Made by a program: the position numbers and the translations under genes
Notes under the pieces: model-generated
Databases searched by the model: none
Seen by the model: only the letters and a program-made list of their open reading frames with translations
What the model was told of the DNA's origin: nothing
Part shown: in pieces, positions 52,323 through 62,645 of the stretch
Layout: each line of letters opens with the position of its first letter
How positions within the stretch are numbered: position 1 is the stretch's first letter
Assembly (NCBI RefSeq): GCF_023566055.1
Contig: NZ_JALIQP010000004.1
Span: forward strand, 186,001-250,000
DNA length: 64,000 bases
Origin: Halosolutus amylolyticus
GTDB lineage: Archaea; Halobacteriota; Halobacteria; Halobacteriales; Natrialbaceae
Direction: 5' to 3'

Positions 52323-53347
52323 CGGCCGTCCACGTCCGCCACGGTTGGCTCCTGTCCCGTCCGGAGTTTTTCGAGCGTCCGCGCCGCGTCGCCAGAGTCG
52401 ATCGCCGCCCGTGCGGCGTCGGCGCCGGCCTGGAGGGAGTCGGCCTCGCCCGCGACGTAGACCGCTGCGCCGGCGTTCGCGAGGATGACGTCGCGTTTCG
52501 CGCCGGCCACGTCCCCCTCGACGATCCCGCGGAGGTCGGCCGCGTTCTCCGCCGGCGTTCCCCCCGCGATGTCCGCGATGTCGTGTTCGGCGAGTCCGAG
52601 ATCCGCCGGTTCGAGAGTGTACTCCTCGACGTCCTCGCCGTCGACCTCCGCGACGGCCGTCTCGCCGTGGATCGCGATCTCGTCGGTTCCCGCGCCGTGG
52701 ACGACCAGCGCGCGATCGACGTCCATTCGCGCGAGCGCGTTCGCGAGGACGGGGGCCAGGTCGGGATCGTAGACCCCGATGACCTGTGCGTTCGCCCCCG
52801 CGGGATTCGTCAGGGGGCCGAGCACATTGAAGATCGTCCGCATCTCGAGTTCGCGACGGGGGCCGATGACGGCCTTCATCGCGGGGTGGAACGCGGGCGC
52901 GTGCATGTAGCCGATCCCCCGCTCCTCGATCGAGGCCTCGACGGCCGACGGCTCGACGTCCAGCGTGACGCCGAGTTCCTCGAGCACGTCGGAACTCCCC
53001 GACGACGACGAGACCGAGTAGTTGCCGTGCTTGGCGACCGGCACCCCCGCGCCGGCGGCCACCATCGCGCTCGTCGTCGAGACGTTGATCGTGTCGTAGT
53101 CGTCGCCGCCCGTGCCGCAGGTGTCGACCAGCGGCGTCCGGTCGGGATCGATCGTCCGGGCGGCCGCGCGCATCCCCTCCGCGAAGCCGGCGATCTCGGC
53201 CTCGGTTTCGCCTTTCGCACGCAGTCCTGCCAGCAGCGCGCCGATCTGTGCCTCAGTCGCGTCTTCGAAGACGGCCGTCGAGGCCGCGCGAGCGTCTGCC
53301 TGTGAGAGATCCTCGCCGTCGGTCACCCGTTTGACGTACTCCTGCAT
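52319..53347 (-). CDS. trpD: Anthranilate phosphoribosyltransferase
   Basis: The 342-residue enzyme has the phosphoribosyltransferase motifs VDTCGTGGDD (about 79-88), the NVSTTSAMVAAGAGVPVAKHGN segment and GIGYMHAPAFHPAM. It attaches PRPP to anthranilate. The start at 53347 (MQEYVKRVTDGED) is preferred; a longer frame to 53461 would read through the AT-rich promoter region. It is the first gene of trpDFEG; trpA, trpB and trpC are not in the window. Confidence 0.95.
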   Translation of the reverse strand: MQEYVKRVTDGEDLSQADARAASTAVFEDATEAQIGALLAGLRAKGETEAEIAGFAEGMRAAARTIDPDRTPLVDTCGTGGDDYDTINVSTTSAMVAAGAGVPVAKHGNYSVSSSSGSSDVLEELGVTLDVEPSAVEASIEERGIGYMHAPAFHPAMKAVIGPRRELEMRTIFNVLGPLTNPAGANAQVIGVYDPDLAPVLANALARMDVDRALVVHGAGTDEIAIHGETAVAEVDGEDVEEYTLEPADLGLAEHDIADIAGGTPAENAADLRGIVEGDVAGAKRDVILANAGAAVYVAGEADSLQAGADAARAAIDSGDAARTLEKLRTGQEPTVADVDGR

Positions 53348-53420
53348 AGTGAACACCAATGTACGTAGTTGTCTTACAATGTCCAAATCAGTACATCCTA
53401 TTAAGGCTGTCGGAGGGTTG
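53348..53420 (-). promoter_or_regulatory. trpDFEG upstream region
   Basis: The AT-rich leader contains CTTAATAGG about 50 bases before the start, a possible TATA box. TGTACT and CGTACA flank the stretch between it and the ATG. TGTACA-like boxes are operators of TrpY in methanogens; a link here is speculative. Confidence 0.35.
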
Positions 53421-53528
53421 TGGGGTGGACTCGCGTACGGCGATCGATTCGAAACCTTCAATTACGGTGGCGGGCAACGAACGAGTGCAGACAAGGTGGC
53501 GACGGACGCCACGGAAGCGAAACCAGGC

Positions 53529-53603
53529 GGGTTGGTGGTCTAGTCTGGTTATGACACCTCCTTGACATGGAGGAGGCCGGCAGTTCAAATCTGCCCCAAC
53601 CCA
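53529..53603 (+). tRNA. tRNA-Val (GAC)
   Basis: The acceptor GGGTTGG pairs with CCAACCC, with A as discriminator at 53603. The anticodon arm is CCTCC-TTGACAT-GGAGG, giving anticodon GAC for GTC codons. The T-arm includes GGCAG-TTCAAAT-CTGCC. No intron is seen and CCA is not encoded. It lies between trpD and a histidine kinase. Confidence 0.95.
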
Positions 53604-53728
53604 CTAATTTTGCGCCGAACAATTCCGTGAGGCACAAATTCGTTACGTTCGGGAGATTTGAACTAGACCGAGGTTCTGCGAGCGACGCGAGCTGGTTCTC
53701 GGGCGTAGTTCAAATCTGCCCCAACCCA
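53604..53728. repeat. tRNA-Val 3'-end duplication with large hairpin
   Basis: A 22-base exact copy of the tRNA-Val 3' end (53582-53603) recurs at 53707-53728. Within the interval, AGATTTGAACTA (53654-53665) is a perfect complement of TAGTTCAAATCT (53706-53717). CCGAG/CTCGG (53668-53672 with 53698-53702) extends the stem, giving a large hairpin that overlaps the repeat. Confidence 0.85.
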
Positions 53729-53880
53729 GCGATCGGCTCCGTAACACGATCGCTTCGCGTCTCGTACCGATCGCCGGGGGCCGACGGTCGCCGGACGCGA
53801 TCGATCGTCCAGCCGCCGCGGGCGCGATCCAGTAGATGCAACGTAACTCCCATTAGTTCGACTCGCCATACGAGTGTATA

Positions 53881-56067
<2,187 letters not shown>

Positions 56068-56106
56068 TCGCGATCGCGACCGGTCGAACCGCCCGGATTC
56101 GGCGAC

Positions 56107-56832
56107 CTACCGCGAGAAGAGTCCGAGGAGTCGGCCCAGGAACCCGGTCGACTCGTCCTCGCCGGACGGGTCGTCGTCCTTTGCTTCGGAGTCGTCCGAG
56201 TCGCCGTCGGGATCGATCGACCCCGCGAGCGGGCCGGCGTCGTCCCCGAGGTCGTCGGCCCCACCGCCGGAGCCGGTCGAGGTCCCCGTCTCCGCTAGGT
56301 CGTCCATCGTGAGTTCCACGTCGTCGATCGCCGGCGTCGACTCGCGACCCTCGCCCGCCTCCGCGGCGCGGACGTCCGCACCGGTGACGGTCCCGCGCTC
56401 GACTCGATCGGCGAGGTCCGCGAGCGGGTCCTCGGCGGCGTCTGCGGCCGGCTCGTCGGGGTCGTCGATCGAATCGTCGGATTCGTCAGTCGGACCGTCA
56501 CTCGAGTCGTCCGTCTCGATCGTGTCGTCGACGTCCTCATCGACCGCTGCCGCATCGTCCCGGGCTTCGGTAGCGTCCTCGACCGACGACTCGTCCGGCG
56601 TGGACTCGACGTAGTCGCCCTCCAGTCGCGTCCTGGTGGCCGCATCGTCGCTCTCGGTGGCGTCCGTCGGGTTCGTCGCGTCGGTCTCGTTCAGGGAGTC
56701 GAGGATGTCGTCGACGCTCTTCTCGGAGACCACACGCTGCGGTCCCCCGCCCGGTTCGGAACTGTCCCCCTCGTCGGCCGACGACTCCGACTCGCGTCCG
56801 GACTCGGCCGCGGATGATCGTCCGTCACTCAT
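56107..56832 (-). CDS. Highly acidic haloarchaeal protein with amphipathic tail
   Basis: The 241-residue protein is very acidic and low-complexity. A conserved-looking VVSEKSVDDILDSLNE segment lies near residue 35, ADRVERGTVTGADVRAAEAGEGRE sits in the second half, and DDVELTMDDLAE follows. It ends in FLGRLLGLFSR, an amphipathic helix that could bind membrane or a protein partner. No catalytic motif is visible. The function is unknown; it may be an adaptor with intrinsically disordered parts. Confidence 0.75.
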   Translation of the reverse strand: MSDGRSSAAESGRESESSADEGDSSEPGGGPQRVVSEKSVDDILDSLNETDATNPTDATESDDAATRTRLEGDYVESTPDESSVEDATEARDDAAAVDEDVDDTIETDDSSDGPTDESDDSIDDPDEPAADAAEDPLADLADRVERGTVTGADVRAAEAGEGRESTPAIDDVELTMDDLAETGTSTGSGGGADDLGDDAGPLAGSIDPDGDSDDSEAKDDDPSGEDESTGFLGRLLGLFSR

Positions 56833-57006
56833 TGTCGTGGTGTGTCGACCGCGTGATCATAACGTTTCCCCTGCGGAGTCTGTTCAATTACCGAACGTGA
56901 CCCATCCCCGCCCGATCGTGTGGGCACGGTCCGATCGAACGTCGGTCGCGGGACCCGGCGATCGGCGGCGGACCGGGGTCGGGAGGCGACCCCTGCGACG
57001 TGGCGA

Positions 57007-57819
57007 TCAGTCGCCGGCGACGGAGTCCGCGGTCCGTTCTTCGGCGAGGGCGGGTCGCGAGAGGACGACGTTGATGACCGCGCCGAGGAGGATGAGGATG
57101 CCGGCGAAGTAGAGCCAGGTGACGAAGAGGAGGACGACGCCGACGGCCCCGTAGGCCGCGTACTGGCCCGCGTTGGCCGCGTAGAGCTGGAACCCGGCCT
57201 GGAGGATCGTCCAGCCGACGGCGGCGAAGAACGCACCGGGGAGGATCTCGCTCACTGCGACCGGGATCGGCGGGAGCACGTAGTAGATCGGCAGGAAGAC
57301 GAGCACGAGGCCGACGAGCAGCGTGAGCCAGCTCAGCGCACCCGCGAAGGGGATCGTATCGGCGGCGAAGCCGATGATCGTGCCGAGGACGACCATCAGC
57401 ACGAGCGCGCCGGCACCCGCGACGATGACCGCAAGTCCGTCGCGGATCTCGTCGACCAGCGAATCCTCGGCGACTTCGTCGTAGACCTTGTCGAACGCGA
57501 GGCTGAGTCCGCGAAAGACCTTCAGCGCACCCCACGAGGAGACGAGCAGTGCGACGACGGTCGCCTCGGTACGCCCGGATTCCGTCGTGAGCGCGTCGGT
57601 GACGAGTTCCTGCCCGGCCGGGGGGAGGAAGTCGCCGGCGACCACGACGAGTCGTTCGGCGGTCGCTTCGCCGCCGAGCAGAGAGCCGACGACGAGCGCG
57701 AGAAGCACCATCGGGATCAACGAGACGAACGCGTAGTAGGCGAACCCGGCCGCCAGGAACGTAATGTCGCGATCGCTCGCCGTCCTGTAGATCGCGGTGA
57801 GCGTCTCCGGAACCTCCAT
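57007..57819 (-). CDS. YihY/BrkB-family membrane protein
   Basis: The 270-residue protein has about six membrane segments in the YihY/BrkB arrangement: ITFLAAGFAYYAFVSLIPMVLLALVVGSLLGG, VALLVSSWGALKVFRGLSLAFDKVYD, GLAVIVAGAGALVLMVVLGTII, LTLLVGLVLVFLPIYYVLPP, and AYGAVGVVLLFVTWLYFAGILILLGAVINVV. The family is a predicted transporter or envelope protein. The start at 57819 (MEVPETLTAIYRTASDRDI) gives the usual family N-terminus; a longer frame to 57894 is less likely. The substrate is unknown. Confidence 0.9.
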   Translation of the reverse strand: MEVPETLTAIYRTASDRDITFLAAGFAYYAFVSLIPMVLLALVVGSLLGGEATAERLVVVAGDFLPPAGQELVTDALTTESGRTEATVVALLVSSWGALKVFRGLSLAFDKVYDEVAEDSLVDEIRDGLAVIVAGAGALVLMVVLGTIIGFAADTIPFAGALSWLTLLVGLVLVFLPIYYVLPPIPVAVSEILPGAFFAAVGWTILQAGFQLYAANAGQYAAYGAVGVVLLFVTWLYFAGILILLGAVINVVLSRPALAEERTADSVAGD

Positions 57820-57918
57820 AGGAGCGCTACGGTCTCCACCGCCAAGAACCTGAAACATCGTCGCACTGCGTGGGAGTTGCGACGCCACGGGCATCGCGGT
57901 GACGGTCGTCGGGCGGGG

Positions 57919-58674
57919 CTACCACTCGTGACAGAAGTTCTGGCTCGCGTAGACGGCCCCGTCGTCCGCGACGTAGACCCCGACGCCGGCTCGATCCCAG
58001 CCGTACGAGTCGTGTTCTTCGAGGATCGCCGCCCGGTGGTCCGTGGAGTTCATCCACTGGTCGACCAGTCCGGTCGCGACGGCTTCGGCGGTCTCGTACT
58101 CCGTGACGTCGTCTTCGTCGCCGGGTCGTTCGACGGGCCGATCGAGCCACGTCAGGGCGATGTTCTCGCCGTAGCCCTGGCAGTAGTCGTCGACGGCGGT
58201 GAACCGATCGTAGGGGCCCTCCCCGTCCGGGTTCGTGTGCGAGAAGTACTCTCGATCGGCCATGTCCCCGCTGTGGGCGCGCGAGACGGAGGCGACGGTG
58301 CCGTCCCACTCGAGGGGGTCGAGGCCGTGTTCGGCGCGTCGATCGTTCACTTCGGCGTGGACGAAGTCCTCGACGGTATCGGAGGAGACGGTTTCGACGT
58401 CGGTATCGTACGTCGAGACGCCGGGATCGGCGGGATCCGTGACGTCGGGGTTGCGCTCGCCGGCCGGCGGGGGCTCCGAACTGGGGTTCGATCGGGAGTC
58501 GATCTCGACGTCACCGATCTCGACGTCGTCGACGAACTGGGGAGCGATCAGGAACGATCCGAGGACGATCGCACACAGGAGCAGGACGGCGACGAGAAAC
58601 CGGACCACCGATCCCAGGAGGGCGCGGTCGTCGCGATCGTCGCCGTCGGACGGAGCGGTGTGACGGCCAGCCAT
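57919..58674 (-). CDS. Membrane-anchored CAP-domain (SCP/PR-1) protein
   Basis: The 251-residue protein has an N-terminal membrane segment (LLGSVVRFLVAVLLLCAIVLGSFLIA) and an acidic linker. The extracellular CAP domain follows: FVHAEVNDRRAEHGLDPLEWDGTVASVSRAHSGDMADREYFSHTNPDGEGPYDRF ... YGENIALTW ... DQWMNSTDHRAAILEEHDSYGWDRAGVGVYV. The CAP His/Glu pair is present (AHSGDMA; GYGEN). Its role is probably outside the cell membrane; the activity of archaeal CAP proteins is unknown. The start is the ATG at 58674. Confidence 0.88.
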   Translation of the reverse strand: MAGRHTAPSDGDDRDDRALLGSVVRFLVAVLLLCAIVLGSFLIAPQFVDDVEIGDVEIDSRSNPSSEPPPAGERNPDVTDPADPGVSTYDTDVETVSSDTVEDFVHAEVNDRRAEHGLDPLEWDGTVASVSRAHSGDMADREYFSHTNPDGEGPYDRFTAVDDYCQGYGENIALTWLDRPVERPGDEDDVTEYETAEAVATGLVDQWMNSTDHRAAILEEHDSYGWDRAGVGVYVADDGAVYASQNFCHEW

Positions 58675-58782
58675 CGTGCTATCGTTTCGGCGGGATCGAA
58701 TAAGGGTGCCGTGTTGGCTCGCAGCCGCTGACACATCCGTCGGCGCTGAAATGACGCATCCCTGTGATCGTTCAATCGCTCG

Positions 58783-59094
58783 TTATGTTGCCGGATCCGA
58801 CCCGAAGATCGTCTCGTGGATGCCGATGACGAGTCCGGGGACGACGGCCATGAAGAGGTGCTCCTCCAGCGGAATGCCGGCGACGTCGATCCCGGTCCGA
58901 AGCTTGATATCGAACACGCCGACTGCGAGCGTGTACCGGTCCCAGACGTAGGCGATCGGGTACAGGGCGGCGATCGTGACGGCCGCCTTCCGGAGGGCGT
59001 CGGCGCGCCACAGCAGGAGGGCGGCGACGGCGCCCCAGAACAGTTCGGTAGCGAGGTACGTGTACCGGCCGAGCACGCTGATGTCCGGTGCCAT
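58783..59094 (-). CDS. Single lycopene-cyclase-domain membrane protein
   Basis: The 103-residue protein has three hydrophobic segments and the lycopene-cyclase-domain motif PLEEHLFMAVV (around residues 76-86). The N-terminal YTYLATELFWGAVAALLLW is also characteristic. Known haloarchaeal lycopene cyclases contain two such domains in about 230 residues. This one has only one, like the CrtYc/CrtYd subunits of bacterial heterodimeric enzymes. It may form a dimer or need a partner elsewhere. No carotenoid gene is adjacent. Confidence 0.82.
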   Translation of the reverse strand: MAPDISVLGRYTYLATELFWGAVAALLLWRADALRKAAVTIAALYPIAYVWDRYTLAVGVFDIKLRTGIDVAGIPLEEHLFMAVVPGLVIGIHETIFGSDPAT

Positions 59095-59355
59095 ACGTCC
59101 GGTACGATGACACGATGCAAAAGCGCTCCGTCGGTCGCGATCGATTCCACGGGTGGCGCGCCGAGTTCGACCGTCGTGGGTCCACGGTCGCAGTTTCCGT
59201 CGACGGGCGGCGTTCGCCGGAGGGGACTCGCGGGACCGTCTCCGGCGCACAGTGGGTTCAGGTGGGCATTCGTAGGCGGCCGTCAGGTGAGCATGCGTCG
59301 GCGGCCCATGCTTGCCAAGGTTAAATACCTCCGCGGGCAAACACCCGACAGAAGG

Positions 59356-60513
59356 ATGAATATCGCTGATATCGCCACCCAGGATTACATCGAAGTCGAC
59401 GTCGGAACGCGCATGGGGAAGGTCCGTTCGACCTTCGAGAACGGCAACCCCAAAGGAATCATCGTCACGGACGATGGGGAGTACGAGGGCGTCATCAGCG
59501 AGCGAGAGGTCCTCCAGTCCCACGTCGAGGACGACGCCAAGGTAGCGGCGTTGATCAAACCCAGTCGGAACTCGCCGGCCCCCAAGGTCGATCGACAGGA
59601 GGACGTCAGGGAGACGGCGCGGGTCCTGATCGAGTCCAACGCGAAGGTCGCGCCGGTGTTCGAACACGGCGACCTCTGGGGCGTCATCACCGACGACGCG
59701 ATCCTCAAGGCGGTGCTCGACAACCTGGACACGCTCGACGTCGAGGACATCTACACCGACGATCCGGTGACCCTCCAGGAGGACGACGGGGTCGGAAAGG
59801 CGATCAACCACCTCCGGGAACACGGCATCTCCCGGCTCCCGGTGTTGAACGAGAACGGCTACCTCACCGGCGTCGTGACGACCCACGACATCGCCGACTT
59901 CGTCATCCGCGAGAACCACTCGACGACGACCGGCGATCGCGTCGGCGACTCCCAGCGACTGCTCGACGTCCCCGTCTACGACATCATGAACAGCCCCGTC
60001 GAGACGACCACGCTCGACACCAGCGTGAAGGCGGCCGTCGAGACGATGCTCGAACAGGATTACGCGGGACTGATGGTCACCCCACAGGACGACGATCGGA
60101 TCGTCATCGGCGTCCTCACCAAGACGGACGTCCTGCGAGCCCTGACCTACACCGAGGAGGACCACATGGACGTCCAGATCACGAACATCTCGCTGCTCGA
60201 TACGATCTCCCGCGAGTCGATCGTCGAGAGCATCCAGGACGTCGCCGACAAGTACCAGGACATGCAGGTCATGCACGCGCACGTCCGGTTCAAGGAACAC
60301 CAGGAGAAACTCCGCGGCACGCCGCTGATCTACTGCCAGATTCGCCTGCGGACCAACAAGGGCCAGGTCGCCGGCACCGGCGAAGGCTACGGCGCGGAGA
60401 ACTCGTTCCGGGTGGCGCTCGACAAACTCGAGCGGAACGTCCTCGAAGTGAAAGGCGTCACCAGCGACGAGGAGTACCGCGGCCAACTCCTGCGGAAACT
60501 CAACGAACTGTAG
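59356..60513 (+). CDS. Four-CBS-domain protein with ribosome-hibernation-like tail
   Basis: The 385-residue protein has four CBS domains (two pairs, about 1-120 and 125-260) with the pattern PVTLQEDDGVGKAINHLREHGISRLPVLNENGYLTGVVT. The C-terminal domain (about 275-385) has MQVMHAHVRFKEHQEKLRGTPLIYCQIRLRT and ENSFRVALDKLERNV, resembling ribosome-hibernation factors of the HPF/RaiA family. Archaeal CBS-hibernation proteins are a known combination. A nucleotide-controlled ribosome-silencing role is likely (inference). GAAGG just before the ATG and TTAAATA about 35 bases upstream support the start. Confidence 0.9.
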   Translation: MNIADIATQDYIEVDVGTRMGKVRSTFENGNPKGIIVTDDGEYEGVISEREVLQSHVEDDAKVAALIKPSRNSPAPKVDRQEDVRETARVLIESNAKVAPVFEHGDLWGVITDDAILKAVLDNLDTLDVEDIYTDDPVTLQEDDGVGKAINHLREHGISRLPVLNENGYLTGVVTTHDIADFVIRENHSTTTGDRVGDSQRLLDVPVYDIMNSPVETTTLDTSVKAAVETMLEQDYAGLMVTPQDDDRIVIGVLTKTDVLRALTYTEEDHMDVQITNISLLDTISRESIVESIQDVADKYQDMQVMHAHVRFKEHQEKLRGTPLIYCQIRLRTNKGQVAGTGEGYGAENSFRVALDKLERNVLEVKGVTSDEEYRGQLLRKLNEL

Positions 60514-60560
60514 TCGCGCCCGTCCGACGGACGGAGAGCGGATTTTCGATCGGCGTTCGA

Positions 60561-61325
60561 CTACAGACGCGCGCCGTCCTCGCTTCCCTCGATCCCGGAC
60601 TCGGTGATCCGGAACTGTACCGACTCGCCGGCCGCCTTCGATCGGTGCTTCTCGAGGGTCGCGCGACGATTCCCGCCGCGGAATCGCTCGACGCGGACCA
60701 CGGCTCCGGTCCAGTGTTCGAGCGTGTTCCCGCCGAGCGGGCGGGTCCGATCGGCGTCGGGATCCGAAAACACCTGGTTCGTCACCACGACGGCGAGGTC
60801 GTGTTTGCGCGCGAGCGAGAGGAGGTGCGTCACCTGCCGCGCGACCCGACGGAGCGCCTCGCCGTCGTCGCCCTCGCCGGTGCGTTCGAGGCGGTAGAAG
60901 CCGGTCGCGCTGTCGAGGACGATCAGATCGGCGCGATCGGCGAACTCCTCGGCGTCCCGGACGGCCTCGGCCTGTTCCTCGAAGTCGAGCGCCTCCTCGA
61001 TGACGATGCGAGAGGCGACCGCCTCGACGTCCTCGTCGGCGTCTTCGTCCCCGGCCGCGTCGATCCCGCCGATCCCGTCGGCCGGCGCGTCGTCCCCGAC
61101 GCGGCCCGAGAGCAACTGCTCGAACCGATCGACCGAGACCCCCTCGGTGTCGATGAAGACGGCGGTGCCGCCGTCGGCGGCGGCCTCGACGGCGGCCGAG
61201 AGCGCGATGTTCGTCTTCCCCGCCGCTGGCGGACCGTACAACTGCGTGACGGTCCCGCGTTCGAACCCCCCGCCAAGCAACTCGTCGACCGGGCCACAGC
61301 CGGTCGGGATCGCCTCGTCGGTCAC
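60561..61325 (-). CDS. radB: RadB, RecA-family recombination mediator
   Basis: The 254-residue protein has the RadB layout without the RadA N-terminal domain. The opening is TDEAIPTGCGPVDELLGGGFERGTVTQLYG, the Walker A is GPPAAGKTN at 31-39, Walker B is ADLIVLDSATG, and the late-domain sequence is VVVTNQVFSD. An acidic insert, GGIDAAGDEDADEDVEAV, lies near residue 84. RadB assists RadA in homologous recombination. The start is a GTG at 61325, the only one preceding the conserved start. It is divergent from the RNase H-like protein at 61486. Confidence 0.9.
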   Translation of the reverse strand: MTDEAIPTGCGPVDELLGGGFERGTVTQLYGPPAAGKTNIALSAAVEAAADGGTAVFIDTEGVSVDRFEQLLSGRVGDDAPADGIGGIDAAGDEDADEDVEAVASRIVIEEALDFEEQAEAVRDAEEFADRADLIVLDSATGFYRLERTGEGDDGEALRRVARQVTHLLSLARKHDLAVVVTNQVFSDPDADRTRPLGGNTLEHWTGAVVRVERFRGGNRRATLEKHRSKAAGESVQFRITESGIEGSEDGARL

Positions 61326-61485
61326 GGTTCGAGTTGGCGTCTGGCGTGCAAAAAGGCCCCGGAAGCGGATCGCGAGCGGTCCGATCGGCCCGCCGGCGAA
61401 CGGAACGCCCCTCGAGTCGATCACCGCGGTGGGCGGTCCGCGGCGGGTCGCGTACGTTTATTCGGCCCGGTCCCGAAGGACGAGC

Positions 61486-62250
61486 GTGATCGTCGTCGCT
61501 ACGGACGACTTCGAAGTGTACCACGGGGTCGTCAACGAACTTCGCGACCGGGGAACCGCGTTCACGACCGTCGAACCCGGTGAAGGATTGCCGGACGAGA
61601 CCGCGGTGGTCGTAACGGGCGCGGCCCACGCCGACGACTTCGCGGACGTGACGACGATCGTCGCCGATCCGGACGCGCCCCGGCGGGCGGTCGACCAGGC
61701 CCTGGCCGCGGTGCGTGGCGACGGCGGCCGGACGATCATCGGCGTCGATCCCGGTCGAAAACCCGGCATCGCCGTGCTAGCGGGCGAGATGGTCGTCGCC
61801 GCCTTCCAGGTCCCGCTGTCGGACGCCGTCGATGTCATCCAGCGGGAGGCGAGCGACGCACCCTCCCCGATCGTCCGGGTCGGCGACGGCTCCCGCCTCG
61901 AGGGGGCGCGGCTGGTCAACGACCTCGAGGACGTCCGGGTCGAACTCGTGGACGAAACCGGAACCACGCCCTATCTCGGCACCGGTTCGCGCGGGATAGG
62001 CGACGTCCTCGCGGCGGTCAACATCGCGCGACTCGAGGGCGAGGTCGTCGACGTCCGATCGATCGACCCCACCGAGGGGGAACTCCAGGTTATCAGGGAC
62101 CGATCGCGCGAGCAGAGCGAGACGAACCGGGCGATCGACGAACTGCTCGCGCGGCGGGTCGCCGCTGGGGAGTTGACGATCCAGGAGGCGCTGGCCGAAC
62201 ACCGCGGCGAGGGCGAGGAGCAGGACGAGTCGGACGACGCGATCGAGTGA
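61486..62250 (+). CDS. RNase H-fold (RuvC-like) predicted nuclease
   Basis: The 254-residue protein has an N-terminal alpha/beta domain (about 1-80) and an RNase H-type domain starting TIIGVDPGRKPGIAVLAG (Asp near residue 88 in the first strand). IVRVGDGSRLEGARLV and GIGDVLAAVNIARLEG (Asp in the last strand) follow. These match the acidic residues of RuvC/YqgF nucleases. An acidic tail ends the protein. TTTATT about 28 bases upstream supports the GTG start. Its divergent neighbour is RadB, suggesting a role in recombination or Holliday-junction processing. Activity is unproven. Confidence 0.82.
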   Translation: MIVVATDDFEVYHGVVNELRDRGTAFTTVEPGEGLPDETAVVVTGAAHADDFADVTTIVADPDAPRRAVDQALAAVRGDGGRTIIGVDPGRKPGIAVLAGEMVVAAFQVPLSDAVDVIQREASDAPSPIVRVGDGSRLEGARLVNDLEDVRVELVDETGTTPYLGTGSRGIGDVLAAVNIARLEGEVVDVRSIDPTEGELQVIRDRSREQSETNRAIDELLARRVAAGELTIQEALAEHRGEGEEQDESDDAIE

Positions 62251-62645
62251 CGGGTTGCCGGAATTGGTTCGAGCGAACGCCGTGGCACTATCTCCGACGA
62301 CCAATGACGGCAAAAACGAGTCGTCGAATATCGGTCGGTCAGACACGACCGGAACCCGTACGGCGGAAACGTTCTCTGCTTTAGGAGTGCCTCACGATCA
62401 TCGATGCGACGAGCATCACCACGAGCACGAGTCGATTTCGAACTCTATCGCCGACAGTGGCGAGGAGGGCTGAACCGATCGTACGAGGAGTTTGAGACGA
62501 CCGGGAGATCGACGAACATCGTTCCCGACGAGCTGACGATGGGCGGAGCGCTCGGAGGAGGTCACCACGAGGGCACTCGGTGGAGCCTTGACGCGAGTCG
62601 AACGAGACGATGCCTGTCGACGTCCGTAGCTACCGAATCCGGTTG
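62251..62645. other. Intergenic region without a supported gene
   Basis: About 395 bases. Two overlapping frames begin here (from 62255 and 62404), but the codon pattern is not convincing for either. No repeat was recognised. Confidence 0.5.
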
